Below are positions 1 through 9,099 of a DNA stretch of 63,046 nt, in pieces. The stretch is from Marinomonas flavescens (GTDB lineage: Bacteria > Pseudomonadota > Gammaproteobacteria > Pseudomonadales > Marinomonadaceae), in contig NZ_SJSB01000018.1 of assembly GCF_004352835.1 (NCBI RefSeq), forward strand, positions 1-63,046. Reading direction: 5' to 3'. The notes under the pieces were generated by a model that saw nothing but the letters and a program-made list of their open reading frames with translations, had not been told where the DNA came from and searched no databases. Position 1 is the stretch's first letter; every line of letters begins with the position of its first letter. A program made the translations under genes and the position numbers.

Positions 1-103
1 AGAGACGTTGAACCACCTGATCCCATCCCGAACTCAGAAGTGAAAAGCGTCATCGCCGATGGTAGTGTGGGGGATCCCATGTGAGAGTAGGTCGTCGTCA
101 AGC
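1..103 (+). rRNA. rrf: 5S ribosomal RNA, 3' part
   Basis: The window opens inside a 5S rRNA gene. The stretch contains the conserved 5S core (CCACCTGATCCCATCCCGAA), the loop around GCCGATGGTAGTGTGG and the 3' end GTGAGAGTAGGTCGTCGTCA. About a dozen bases of the 5' end are missing because they lie before the window. It would be the last gene of an rRNA operon running into the window from the left. Confidence 0.95.
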
Positions 104-111
104 TTATAATT

Positions 112-152
112 AAGAAAGCCCTGATAGCTAACGCTGTCAGGGCTTTTTTTTG
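112..152 (+). terminator. Rho-independent terminator of the rRNA operon
   Basis: A stem AGCCCTGA...TCAGGGCT is followed by eight T residues, a few bases downstream of the 5S 3' end. This is the expected place and form for the intrinsic terminator of an rRNA operon. Confidence 0.9.
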
Positions 153-180
153 TCTGAAATAAGTCGGGAAAAACACAGAA

Positions 181-520
181 GGGGCCTAAACCTCCTACGA
201 AAAGTCGTTTCTTGTTCTTCCATTTGCTTGCGCCTGTCTCGTACCTCGACGCGTCAGCACAAATGCAAAACAAGAACCTCTAACATCAAATACCTATAAC
301 AGATGAGCAGGGTCAGACCCCTTAAACGTTCGCGCAGAATCTAACCAACCTCATTACTTGCTGTTTAAGGGCTCTGACCCTCGTCGTAACCGCAGAGCTC
401 GTTAGCGCCAAACGCTCTCGTGCTTAGTGCCAAGGTCGCTTCTTATCTTCCATTTACTTGCGCCATCACTTTCTAAAGAACCGTTTCTCGATGCGTCAGC
501 AGCTCTATAAAAAGATACGG
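181..520. repeat. Two copies of an intergenic hairpin repeat
   Basis: Two related elements lie at about 181-281 and 430-520. Both contain CTTCCATTTRCTTGCGCC (217-234 and 447-464) and CTCGAYGCGTCAGCA (245-259 and 487-501). The first folds into a long imperfect hairpin with arms at 209-226 and 260-276. They sit in a region with no plausible gene. They look like an interspersed palindromic (REP-like) family of this genome, but copies elsewhere cannot be seen from here. Confidence 0.6.
309..381. repeat. Stem-loop repeat of the GGGTCAGAGCCC type
   Basis: Arms at 309-327 and 363-381 are inverted copies of each other at 18 of 19 positions (AGGGTCAGASCCCTTAAAC) around a 35-base loop. The arm sequence resembles the GGGGTCAGAGCCC-type ends found near REP-associated Y1 transposases in gammaproteobacteria. 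That link is from memory and no transposase gene is adjacent, so this would be a non-autonomous copy. Confidence 0.55.
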
Positions 521-741
521 CCTACATCAAATGCTCCAAACCAAATACACAGTATTCAACTAACCGCATGATTCAATGTTTAACGGCTATGCCACTAAAC
601 TTGTTAGTAGAGTGAGTTTTGTGGGTTGTCTTGAGTGTAATTAGGTTGCTGATCGAGAGATTTCTATGCACAGGCGAGAATAGAGTTTTTTCATTGTTAA
701 TAACTTGGGTGCTTATCCACTGATATTTGGGGTTATGAGGT

Positions 742-777
742 AAAAAAATGGCCTCACTTTTTGAAGTGAAGCCATTT
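742..777 (-). terminator. Rho-independent terminator of the leftward membrane-protein gene
   Basis: Read on the minus strand, GGCTTCACTT pairs with AAGTGAGGCC around a short loop and is followed by ATTTTTTT. It lies about 30 bp past the stop codon of the gene at 807-2297. Confidence 0.8.
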
Positions 778-806
778 CGTATAATTTCTAGTGTTTAACA
801 GAGTAC

Positions 807-2297
807 TTAAGATGGTTCTTGATGGACTAAATTCTCGTCGTCTTTTGCGTAAATGCGTTGCATGTAGATACCGGCAATGGCGAGGAATACCCCTGTTACT
901 GCACTAATGAAGGCAAGAGAAGCAAACCAAATTAAGGCGACTAAGCCAACTGTGGATTTAGGTACTTCAATGGCTTGTTCTTTGTCGCTGATATAGGCAG
1001 CGAGACGATAGATTTGATTAGAGTTTACTAAACGGTTGATGTCATGCTTGATAATGCTCTGTTGTTGCTGAATGCCATATATATCGTTATCAATAGCCTT
1101 TACTTCAACTTGTATTAGATCATATTGAGCAAGTTGTTTATCCTTTTCTTGTGCTGACCTTGTCGTGGTTGCGCTACGATTTTGACCGGCAAGCTGTAGG
1201 ACTCTTGCGTAGTTGTTTTGAAAAGAAGAGCGTTTATCTTCGATATCTTGTGTTTGATCTAAAATCTGGTTTTCTAGATACGCAATACGCTCTCGACCAA
1301 GGTCAATGCGTTTTTGATAGTCACGACCTAATACCTGTAGCTGATCTTGTAGCTGCTGTTCACTTTGGGTTTGCTTTGCAAGGGCGTCGTCGCCAATAGT
1401 TCGGTCAGACACGGTGTAAAGTCGGTCTTCTTTTTCAGAAATTAATTTTCGGTATTTATTTTCCACTTGAGAACGAGTGAAAAAGTTAGCGTCATCCATT
1501 TTTTGTTTCATTTCTGCTTTTAGCTGGTTTAGCTCTGTCTGTAGTTTTGCTTTATCTTCTTCTGAGCCGCTAACATAGCTATTGAGGAGTCCTCGCAAAC
1601 GTTGTTGTAATACATCACGCTCTTTGTCCCAAGCACTATAAATACTTCTTTCTTTTTGATTTAAAACTGTAATTTCTTCTTGGTATTGCTGGATTGCTGA
1701 ATTATCAGATCCCAATTTGGCTATCTGAGTATTAATATGAGAGCGTTCTCTTGCTAAAATATTGTAGTATGCGTCATTGGCTTTACGGATATTAGATTGA
1801 TAGTTTTCATCAACTTGTTCTGGATGAATAATATTAATATCTGCTTTCCTGCGATCTAGCACATCAATTTTATCCTGTAATAACAATGCTTCATTTTTCC
1901 TATCATCAATAATGATATTTAATCCGGAAAAGTTACGTTCGAAGCCATTCAACATTGTTTCAAAGGTTATGGTTGCAAGAAGGATAAGCCCGATAAAAAA
2001 TAGAATCCTCCAAGAAAGGTGCTTTGCATACATCATAGCCGTTGCGACTGGTATCTTAGCGGCTTCAACAACGGCAACTAATACAAAAGGCAGGGCGGCA
2101 ACTAGGATGCTGCTATAGTCACCAAAATTAAGTTCTCGATCTGTTTTGTTTAGTTCGGTATACACCGAGAAAGAGACGATGATAGAAATCAAAAAACCGA
2201 TGCTTACTGCTAGAATTTCAACAACCCAGGCAAATTTGACCAGCCTTACACCGATGTTAAAAAGTTCTTTATTCGAAAGTTTGTTATGGGGTTCCAT
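807..2297 (-). CDS. Membrane protein with a long central coiled coil, function unknown
   Basis: A 496-aa protein. Three predicted transmembrane segments lie near the N-terminus (about residues 17-45, 60-90 and 94-118). About 300 very charged residues rich in Q, E, K and R with heptad character (about 125-430) form a predicted coiled coil. A last transmembrane segment lies at about 447-485. The architecture (three helices, coil, one helix) recalls DUF4407-type proteins, but I do not recognise a specific family. It probably sits in the inner membrane with a large soluble coil. It is monocistronic, with its own terminator at 742-777. No catalytic motif is visible. Confidence 0.8.
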   Translation of the reverse strand: MEPHNKLSNKELFNIGVRLVKFAWVVEILAVSIGFLISIIVSFSVYTELNKTDRELNFGDYSSILVAALPFVLVAVVEAAKIPVATAMMYAKHLSWRILFFIGLILLATITFETMLNGFERNFSGLNIIIDDRKNEALLLQDKIDVLDRRKADINIIHPEQVDENYQSNIRKANDAYYNILARERSHINTQIAKLGSDNSAIQQYQEEITVLNQKERSIYSAWDKERDVLQQRLRGLLNSYVSGSEEDKAKLQTELNQLKAEMKQKMDDANFFTRSQVENKYRKLISEKEDRLYTVSDRTIGDDALAKQTQSEQQLQDQLQVLGRDYQKRIDLGRERIAYLENQILDQTQDIEDKRSSFQNNYARVLQLAGQNRSATTTRSAQEKDKQLAQYDLIQVEVKAIDNDIYGIQQQQSIIKHDINRLVNSNQIYRLAAYISDKEQAIEVPKSTVGLVALIWFASLAFISAVTGVFLAIAGIYMQRIYAKDDENLVHQEPS

Positions 2298-2442
2298 GCA
2301 AAATTATCCAGACAGACTAGGTTAAATGAAGACTGCTCTCTTCATTGTTTAAAAGCATTACACTACATAGTTACGTACAAATTAATGGCATTTTATCAGT
2401 TTATTGTCAGCAATTTGCATTTTATTTGCACAGAGAATACCA

Positions 2443-3462
2443 ATGATTCCAGAAATATTCATTAAGAGACAGTTGAACGCAAACCAAGTTCAGTATTTGG
2501 CAAGGGTTCAGTCTTTGTGGAGCGGCTATGGAGAGATAGCAAAATACCAAGTGCAAATGGATAACGAGTCTAAAAGCGTCATTCTGAAGCAGATACACTT
2601 ACCAGAAAATGTCACCCATGTACGCGGTTGGCATTCTGAATTTGCACATCAAAGAAAGGTTCGGTCGTATCATGTGGAAGCGGCTTGGTATCAGGGGTGG
2701 GCCGTTCGATGCTCTGATGAGAGTCGTGTTGCTGAGTGTTATGGCGTGTACTTAAATGAAGAAACGGGAGATCAATACCTGTTGTTGGAAGATTTAGACA
2801 GCGTAGGTCTTGCGGAGCGGCATGCACGCTTATCGGTCGAGGACTGTTTGGTGTGCCTTAATTGGCTCGCAAACTTTCACGGTGAATTCTTGCGCCCCAT
2901 GGAGCGACAAGATGCTGCACCGTCAAGCTGGCCACAGGAACTGTGGCCGATTGGAACTTATTGGCACTTGGCTACGCGAAAAAGTGAATGGCAAGCAATG
3001 GCAGAAGATCCATTGAAAACAGAGGCAGGTAGAATGAGTGAACGCTTACTAAAAGCGCAGTACCAGACCTTAGTTCATGGCGATGCTAAAGTTGCGAATT
3101 TCTGTTTCTCTGAGGATGGACGACAAGTTGCCGCAGTGGATTTTCAATATGTTGGCGCAGGAATTGGTGTGCAAGACGTCGCTTATTTTCTTGGTAGCGC
3201 ATTGTCGGAAGAAGACTTAGCGGCGTCGTTACCCTACTTATTAGAGCATTACTTTGCCGAGTTAGGGCAAGCTATTGTGGCACGAGGGGAGTCGCAGGAT
3301 CTGGCAACGGCAGTGATTGATGAATGGCAGTCGTTGTTTGCCACAGCCTGGGCGGACTTCCATCGCTTTCTTTTGGGGTGGAGTCCTGATCATGTGAAAA
3401 ACACGGCTTTTAGTCGAGCTATTACTGATCAGGCCTTGGCAGAGTTAACAACATTAGAATGA
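2443..3462 (+). CDS. Protein-kinase-fold phosphotransferase (choline/ecdysteroid kinase-like)
   Basis: The product is 339 aa from the ATG chosen here; a TTG start 39 bases upstream is also possible, but the homologous-looking part begins at MIPEIF. The C-terminal half has the small-molecule kinase signature: a Brenner-type HGDAKVAN motif (catalytic Asp and Asn) followed about 20 residues later by the metal-binding AVDFQ motif. This places it in the APH/ChoK superfamily, nearest in style to the ecdysteroid-kinase-like (DUF1679) group. The substrate is unknown. It stands alone between two leftward genes and its stop lies only 9 bp from the hrpB 3' end. Confidence 0.8.
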   Translation: MIPEIFIKRQLNANQVQYLARVQSLWSGYGEIAKYQVQMDNESKSVILKQIHLPENVTHVRGWHSEFAHQRKVRSYHVEAAWYQGWAVRCSDESRVAECYGVYLNEETGDQYLLLEDLDSVGLAERHARLSVEDCLVCLNWLANFHGEFLRPMERQDAAPSSWPQELWPIGTYWHLATRKSEWQAMAEDPLKTEAGRMSERLLKAQYQTLVHGDAKVANFCFSEDGRQVAAVDFQYVGAGIGVQDVAYFLGSALSEEDLAASLPYLLEHYFAELGQAIVARGESQDLATAVIDEWQSLFATAWADFHRFLLGWSPDHVKNTAFSRAITDQALAELTTLE

Positions 3463-3471
3463 AGGAGGAGG

Positions 3472-5988
3472 CTATTGGCCTAGTGCTCGCTTCGTTTTTG
3501 CGGTCGCTTGTGCGCTCATTGGGTCATCAGGCCACGGGTGTTTTGGATATCGACCACGCATTTCTTTTTTTACTTCTGGGTAAGCTTCGTGCCAAAAAAA
3601 GGGCAGATCTAAGGTAACAGCCAAAGGCCTTTGCGCTGGTGATAGCAGTTCTAATTTTAGGCTTTGTCCGAGCACCGCTGGAGACTGACTCATACCGAAA
3701 ACTTCTTGCAGCTTCACACTTAACGTCGGCGGCTCATTGGTGTAATCGATTGCGTGGCTGTTACCAGAATCAACTGATAGCCTTTCGGGTACCGCATCGG
3801 CGAGTCGTTTTTGTAGCGGCCAAGCAAGGCTGTTGAGCAATATCTGTTTGAGTGCAAGTTTGTTTAGTGTGGCCTGTGTGGTGATGTTGCCCAAATAAGG
3901 CCCCAACCAATCCGCTAAGTGAGAGAATAAACCGTCGTCACTCATATCTGGCCACGGATGTTGTTTGTCATGTTGCGCCGCAAACTGCAAACGTGCTTTA
4001 AACTGAAGGCTGTCTTTCTCCCAAGGTAATGCGTTCAACCCTGCTTTGCGAATGTGTTCGAGCATGGCGTCTCGGACTTTTTCTGGGGCGAGTTGTTTGG
4101 TTTTTTTTCGTTGTATGCAGAGTTTACCAATCCAAGTTTGTTGCTCGCTGATCAAGCGTCCTTCTTGTTTCGACCACTCTAGATGGTCTCGGGTAAGAAA
4201 CAGGTGAGGGAATGTCTTTTCAGCAGCTTGAATATCAAGCGGTTGTGAGAGAAAGATGCGATCTGCTTCTTGGCCTTGATGACCGCCAATATCGAGCGCT
4301 ACAAGCCAATCTGATTGCGCGTTGGTATCGTGTTTGTCTAGCGTTGCGATACGGCCATTTGCCAATTTAAAGCGGACTTTATCGGCCTGTTGATCGAGAC
4401 GCTTACCAATGCGATCCGCAAACGCGCCAGCCACTAACAAACCCAACACAGAGCTTTCTTCTGCGCTGATTGATCGAGCCTCTAATGCTAATTTTTGACT
4501 GCGAGCTAACCATTGTTTAACAGAATGTTGGTAGACTGCTTTCGCGCGGCGGCTAGACATGGTTATCTGGTGATTCAACCAATCTAGGCGGCTCTCGAAA
4601 TCACTTGAGTGTTGCGAGAAAGGGTCACCTTCGGATAAAAGCGCGCAGGCTTGGCACGCTAATTCACTGTGTTGCCATTGCTTCCCTAAAATAAGCAATT
4701 GTGCCAAACGTGGGTCTAAACCGAGTTGGGCCATATTTTGGCCATGATCGGTCAGTTCAAAGGTGTCAGTATTTAGGGCATCTAATGAGCGCAACAAGTC
4801 TACTGATTGCTGCCAATGGCTCTCTGGCGGTGGCGTTACCCAGTCTAGCTCCAAGCGGTCTTGTGCTCCCCATTTGGCGACTTCTAACGTCAGTGGACTT
4901 AGGTCTACGCATTCTATTTGAGGTTGTGCCTGTGATGCCAAACGGGACTGTTGTTCTTCGCTCCACCACCGCAAACAGATTCCCGCTTCGGTTCGCCCCG
5001 CACGGCCCATGCGTTGCGTGGTTTCTGCTTGCGTCGCACGACGCGTGTGTAGGCGGGTGGTGGCGGTATTGGCATCAAAGCGAGCTTCTCGGCTCAAACC
5101 GCTGTCGATCACAATGCGAATACCATCAATGGTTAAGCTCGTTTGAGCGATGGCGGTGGCTAAGACGATTTTCCGTTCTGGAGCCATCGCTGGCTGGATG
5201 ACAGCTTCTTGTTCTTTTAGGCTTAACTCTCCATAGAGCGGACGAATTTTAGCCTCAGGGTCGTTGCCTAATCGCTGCTGTAATTGAGTGGCTGCTTGGC
5301 GGATCTCTTTCTGCCCCGGTAGAAAGACCAACAAGCTGCCGGTGTGTTCGCGATAGGCTTGATAGGTCAGGCGAACGACTTCGTCCACTACCTCGGCGGT
5401 TTTTAAGGATTTATTGCTATAGAGTGTGTCGATTGGAAAGCCGCGGCCGTGGCTGGTCAGAGTAGGGCAGCCCAGACGAGATTCTAATAATGCCGTGTCT
5501 AGGGTAGCTGACATGACTAATAGCTTGAGTGGGTCCTCGTCACGGTAGAGTTCACGGGCTTGCAAGCACAGTGCAAACGCCAAATCAGAATGTAGGTTTC
5601 GCTCGTGAAACTCATCAAAAATTACCAGAGCGACATTGTCTAAGCTAGGGTCGTCTTGCAGCATACGAGTCAGCACGCCTTCGGTAACGACCAATACTTG
5701 TGTCTCGTTGCTTTCTTTTCCTTCATGACGGATACGATAGCCTATGCGCTTGCCCAATGGCTCTTGTAATGAGTCGGCGAGGCGCTTTGCAGCGGTTTTG
5801 GCGGCCAAACGACGAGGCTCTAACATCAGAATCTTGCGACCCTTACGCCATGCTTCATTCATTAATTCCAGCGGCACCACAGTGGTTTTACCTGCGCCGG
5901 GTGCCGCTTCAAGAATGGCCTCATGGGCGTTATTCAGCTGGGCTTTTAAGGCAGGAATTAAATCGTAAATTGGCAATGAAGGGGACAT
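3472..5988 (-). CDS. hrpB: ATP-dependent helicase HrpB
   Basis: The 838-aa length is typical of HrpB, a DExH-box (SF2, DEAH/RHA) helicase. The Walker A motif APGAGKTT is near residue 30, the DEFH box lies in VIFDEFHERN, SAT follows in VMSATLD, and motif VI occurs as QRMGRAGRTEAG. The characteristic HrpB C-terminal domain follows and ends with RYPKHPWPDDP. The cellular role of HrpB is poorly defined; RNA remodelling is likely. Its 3' end converges with the phosphotransferase gene. Confidence 0.95.
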   Translation of the reverse strand: MSPSLPIYDLIPALKAQLNNAHEAILEAAPGAGKTTVVPLELMNEAWRKGRKILMLEPRRLAAKTAAKRLADSLQEPLGKRIGYRIRHEGKESNETQVLVVTEGVLTRMLQDDPSLDNVALVIFDEFHERNLHSDLAFALCLQARELYRDEDPLKLLVMSATLDTALLESRLGCPTLTSHGRGFPIDTLYSNKSLKTAEVVDEVVRLTYQAYREHTGSLLVFLPGQKEIRQAATQLQQRLGNDPEAKIRPLYGELSLKEQEAVIQPAMAPERKIVLATAIAQTSLTIDGIRIVIDSGLSREARFDANTATTRLHTRRATQAETTQRMGRAGRTEAGICLRWWSEEQQSRLASQAQPQIECVDLSPLTLEVAKWGAQDRLELDWVTPPPESHWQQSVDLLRSLDALNTDTFELTDHGQNMAQLGLDPRLAQLLILGKQWQHSELACQACALLSEGDPFSQHSSDFESRLDWLNHQITMSSRRAKAVYQHSVKQWLARSQKLALEARSISAEESSVLGLLVAGAFADRIGKRLDQQADKVRFKLANGRIATLDKHDTNAQSDWLVALDIGGHQGQEADRIFLSQPLDIQAAEKTFPHLFLTRDHLEWSKQEGRLISEQQTWIGKLCIQRKKTKQLAPEKVRDAMLEHIRKAGLNALPWEKDSLQFKARLQFAAQHDKQHPWPDMSDDGLFSHLADWLGPYLGNITTQATLNKLALKQILLNSLAWPLQKRLADAVPERLSVDSGNSHAIDYTNEPPTLSVKLQEVFGMSQSPAVLGQSLKLELLSPAQRPLAVTLDLPFFWHEAYPEVKKEMRGRYPKHPWPDDPMSAQATAKTKRALGQ

Positions 5989-6036
5989 AGCATAGCTCGT
6001 AAAATGACTCCTCTCATGATACTTGTTTTTGACTTG

Positions 6037-6333
6037 TTATCGAACCTTCACTTTGGGCTCAGCGATGGTTATGTCGGACTGACAACGTGCGATACAGGGT
6101 AAAAAGTAGCCATTGGCTAATTCTTTTTGATTTAAGCCTCTTGGCTGTTGTGGCCCATAGTCGATCTTGCCATCGAGCAATGGCGTTAGACAAACACCAC
6201 AGACACCATTAGTACAGGCATGCTTAATCGGGATATCGTGCCTTATTAACGTCTGCAAAACCGTCTCGTCCTGTGTCGTCGATAGGCTCTGCTTTTCATC
6301 AGAGAAGGCAAGGTGAATGTGATTATTGTTCAT
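6037..6333 (-). CDS. Small [2Fe-2S] ferredoxin-like protein
   Basis: A 98-aa plant-type ferredoxin domain. Three cysteines in CTNGVCGVC (Cx4Cx2C) and a fourth in YFLPC give the complete ligand set of a [2Fe-2S] cluster. The protein is a stand-alone electron carrier with no reductase domain fused. Its partner is not evident from the neighbours (hrpB on the same strand downstream, a divergent AEC transporter upstream). Confidence 0.88.
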   Translation of the reverse strand: MNNNHIHLAFSDEKQSLSTTQDETVLQTLIRHDIPIKHACTNGVCGVCLTPLLDGKIDYGPQQPRGLNQKELANGYFLPCIARCQSDITIAEPKVKVR

Positions 6334-6443
6334 ATTAATATCAGCATTAGGTGGCGAATTCTTAAGCTTAACATCTTCGTAAAATATTGGTGTTTTTCTG
6401 TAACAAAGGTAAGCTAGAGTCCTTTTTAATCTAGAGTTGGCAT

Positions 6444-7331
6444 ATGGATACGTCAGAATTATTCTTACAGATTCTTAATACTGTTTTCCCGCTGGTGAGT
6501 ATTGTTCTGGTTGGTTTTTTATACGCTCGTATTCGCCCTACCGATATGACGGTAGCAAACCGAATCAATATGAGTGTATTTATTCCGGCGTTGATTTTCT
6601 CGGTAATGGCGACAAAAGAATTCCATATTGCACAATATCAAGGTCTTATCATTGCGGCCGCCGTAGTAGTGCTAGGATCGGGGTTATTAGTATGGCCGCT
6701 ATGCCGTTTACTTGGCGTATCAGCGAAAACCCTAGTTCCACCTATGATGTTTAATAACAGCGGAAACTTAGGCATTCCATTATTGGTCTTAGCCTTTGGT
6801 GAAAAAGCTTTACCGATTGCCGTGGTATTATTTTTAACTGAGAATTTACTGCATTTTACCGTCGGCATGTATTTGTTGGACTCTAAAACGAAGCTTAGAA
6901 ATATTTTAAAAATGCCGATGATCATCGCCACTATTCTGGGTTTAATTTGGAGTTTACAAGGCTGGACGCTAGTGCCAGCCATTGGTGTATCGGTGGATAT
7001 GCTTGGTCAAATTTCCATTCCTTTGATGTTGTTTGCGCTGGGTGTGCGTATGACAGAAGTAGATTTAAGTCATTGGAAACTAGGGGTGATCAGTGGCTTC
7101 TTATGTCCTTTGAGTGGCATTATTATTGCCATTATCTGGCAGTTAACCGTTGGACTTTCTGCCGAAAACTTTATCTATTTATTGATATTCGCTTGTTTGC
7201 CGCCAGCGGTGTTGAATTACATGGTCGCTGAGGTTTTTCAGCAAGAACCTCATAAAGTGGCTTCAATAGTACTGATTGGCAATTTAATGAGTTTGGCCAT
7301 TGTGCCCGGTGTTTTGTTTTACGTGCTATAA
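6444..7331 (+). CDS. AEC-family (auxin efflux carrier-like) transporter
   Basis: A 295-aa, very hydrophobic protein with about ten predicted transmembrane helices, matching the bacterial AEC permease family in length. The first half contains the conserved NNSGNLGIPLLVLAFGE segment and the second half PPAVLNYMVAEVF near the C-terminus, both typical of the family. Members move small organic acids such as malonate or malate; the substrate here cannot be told. It is transcribed with the MscS-like gene 49 bp downstream. Confidence 0.88.
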   Translation: MDTSELFLQILNTVFPLVSIVLVGFLYARIRPTDMTVANRINMSVFIPALIFSVMATKEFHIAQYQGLIIAAAVVVLGSGLLVWPLCRLLGVSAKTLVPPMMFNNSGNLGIPLLVLAFGEKALPIAVVLFLTENLLHFTVGMYLLDSKTKLRNILKMPMIIATILGLIWSLQGWTLVPAIGVSVDMLGQISIPLMLFALGVRMTEVDLSHWKLGVISGFLCPLSGIIIAIIWQLTVGLSAENFIYLLIFACLPPAVLNYMVAEVFQQEPHKVASIVLIGNLMSLAIVPGVLFYVL

Positions 7332-7380
7332 AATAAGATGCATAGACGAGAAAAATGATAAATAACATTAAGAGAAAAAA

Positions 7381-7926
7381 ATGATATTACAGATTGGATT
7401 GGTTGTATTACTCATCGTTGGTTTTGTTATTGTTAACCGTATTATAAAAGATAGCATTGCCTTGTTTGGTCAGAGAAAGGCGGTCAGCGATATTCGTGTT
7501 AGCTATGTCACCAAGATGCTACAACTGGGTCTTATTGCTATTTGTGTGCTGCTTGCGTGTTTAATCATGGGAGTGGGCTACGGACAATTTGAAGTTTTCT
7601 TTTCTTCTGTGTTTGCGGTGGTGGGTATTGCATTATTTGCCCAATGGTCGATTCTCAGCAACATTACCGCGAGCCTGATTATTTTCTTCGGCTTTCCTTA
7701 TCATGTCGGTGATTGGGTGAAGGTAGTGGATAAAGACGAGGAGATTTTAGGCCAGATTATTGATATATCGAGCTTTCATGTAATCATAAAACGTTTATCT
7801 GGGGATGTGGTTACTTATCCGAATAGTTTGATTTTGCAAAAACCAGTTATTCGCTTTATTGATGAAAAAGCCGCTCGCAATATGAGTAAGTTAATGGATC
7901 AATTAGAAGAAAAGAAAGGCGTTTAA
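7381..7926 (+). CDS. Small mechanosensitive-channel (MscS) domain protein
   Basis: A 181-aa protein with two N-terminal transmembrane segments, a pore-helix-like stretch (VVGIALFAQWSILSNITASL) and the MscS beta domain (FPYHVGDWVKV, then a Gly-containing loop and VTYPNSLILQKPV). It is shorter than MscS (about 286 aa) and lacks the C-terminal alpha/beta cage. It is therefore a minimal channel or a regulatory subunit of the inner membrane. It probably shares an operon with the AEC transporter upstream. Confidence 0.82.
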   Translation: MILQIGLVVLLIVGFVIVNRIIKDSIALFGQRKAVSDIRVSYVTKMLQLGLIAICVLLACLIMGVGYGQFEVFFSSVFAVVGIALFAQWSILSNITASLIIFFGFPYHVGDWVKVVDKDEEILGQIIDISSFHVIIKRLSGDVVTYPNSLILQKPVIRFIDEKAARNMSKLMDQLEEKKGV

Positions 7927-7980
7927 AATCGAACAAAAAACAATCAATAATTTTAGCTGCTTAGCATTTTGTGTCATAAT

Positions 7981-8011
7981 CACTCTCTCTCGACCTTCAG
8001 AATAGAGAGTG
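7981..8011 (+). promoter_or_regulatory. Hairpin covering the ribosome-binding site of the next gene
   Basis: CACTCTCT (7981-7988) and AGAGAGTG (8004-8011) are perfect inverted copies. The right arm includes the GAGAG Shine-Dalgarno-like sequence five bases before the ATG at 8016. When folded it would sequester the ribosome-binding site. Regulation by this hairpin is inference. Confidence 0.35.
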
Positions 8012-8015
8012 TGCT

Positions 8016-8291
8016 ATGCAGTCTGACCCGAAAGCGTTATTAAAGAAAAACAATGAGCTTATTCAATCGGATGTGCTCAAAGTCAAATCACATGTCCAGC
8101 GTGCCCAAGATGATTGGATTCTGCATACCTTAATGATCGAAGGCTACGACGTCCCTTTTCGTTTCAAACGCCAAGGCAAATATCGCACATTGCGTGGCGC
8201 TCGCGTTAATCTAACCTATTATCCAAGCCAAGAAATGGTTGCCGGTATTCCTATCGAAATCATGAAAGTAGTTCGCATAAAACGGACTTAA
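8016..8291 (+). CDS. Conserved hypothetical small basic protein
   Basis: A 91-aa basic cytoplasmic protein with no signal peptide or membrane helix. The second half is rich in Arg, Lys and Tyr (FRFKRQGKYRTLRGARVNLTYY) and could bind nucleic acid. I do not recognise a named family. It is separated from the channel gene downstream by about 120 bp and has its own ribosome-binding site (GAGAG). Confidence 0.7.
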   Translation: MQSDPKALLKKNNELIQSDVLKVKSHVQRAQDDWILHTLMIEGYDVPFRFKRQGKYRTLRGARVNLTYYPSQEMVAGIPIEIMKVVRIKRT

Positions 8292-8409
8292 TTATTTCTC
8301 TGATGACCTGTAATAAAAACGATTATTTTCGGTTGGTATGATGAACTAAGCAACGACTTGACGGTCTTTCATGTTGGGTTCTTGTGAGTTTATTTAGGCA
8401 GAAAATTTA

Positions 8410-9099
8410 ATGGAAATGAGTCGTTCAGGAAATGCCTTCGCACTGATAAAACGTGTTGAAAAAAGCGTTTGGTTTCAGGGTTTTATTATCAGCATCATTA
8501 TTATTGCTGCGCTGACGGTAGGAGCGAAAACCTACTCTTTACCCTCCGGTGTCGAGCTGGCGATTAATTACCTAGATACCTTTATCACCGCCTTCTTTTT
8601 AGTCGAAGTGAGCTTGCGCTTTTTTGCGTGTGAAGATAAGTGGCGCTTTTTCAAAGACCCTTGGAATATCTTCGATACCATCATTGTTGTCGGCAGTTTG
8701 ATTCCTATGTCCGAGACCGACATGGTGCTTGTGGCGCGCTTGCTTAGGGTCTTCCGCGTTCTGCGTTTGGTTTCTATTATCCCTGATCTGCGTTTTTTGA
8801 TTAACGCCTTGATCAAAGCCATTCCTAAAATGGGCTACATTGCCCTGTTGATGTTTATTATCTTCTATATTTTTGCGGCAGTAGGCTCGATCTTCTTTGA
8901 GGATATAAACGAAACATTATGGGGTGACATCGCCATTTCCATGCTGACGTTGTTTCGCGTTGCGACGTTCGAAGATTGGACAGATTATCAGAACAGCTAT
9001 TTGTATAAAAATTTTGTAAACATTTTCTTGGGAAACCTTGTATACATAATTAATTCTAAGATAAATTGTATTCTTGGGTATATAAAATATAAAATATAA
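8410..9099 (+). pseudogene. Voltage-gated cation channel, 5' part (split by the island)
   Basis: This reads as a six-helix ion transport domain of the bacterial NaChBac type. S4 carries spaced arginines (VARLLRVFRVLRLVS) and the pore loop ends in the selectivity-filter sequence TFEDWTD. After that Asp codon (8983-8985) homology stops and 38 unrelated residues follow to a stop at 9099. The missing S6 and C-terminal coiled coil lie 29.5 kb away at 38453-38704. Joined together the two parts give a normal channel of about 275 aa. The acidic filter (E-D-W-T-D) resembles calcium-selective variants more than the sodium TLESWS type; that is inference. Confidence 0.9.
9015..9022 (+). repeat. Subterminal motif TGTAAACA, island left end
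   Basis: A TGTAAACA octamer preceded by TTT, 30 bp inside the left boundary. The same octamer or its complement occurs three times near the right end. It may be a recombinase or accessory-protein arm site. Confidence 0.4.

Larger units (their letters stand above)
104..806. other. Gene-free interval after the rRNA operon
   Basis: About 700 bp with no convincing coding frame. It holds the rRNA terminator, two hairpin repeats, the 309-381 stem-loop between them and the terminator of the leftward gene at 807. A short open frame on the minus strand at 34-273 overlaps the 5S gene and is not considered real. Confidence 0.6.

Noticed and set aside
34..273. 79-aa minus-strand frame at the window start
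   Set aside because: Overlaps the 5S gene, its terminator and a hairpin repeat.
4701..5201. 166-aa frame opposite hrpB
   Set aside because: Antisense to a fully recognisable helicase; Trp, Cys and Arg-rich composition is typical of a shadow frame.
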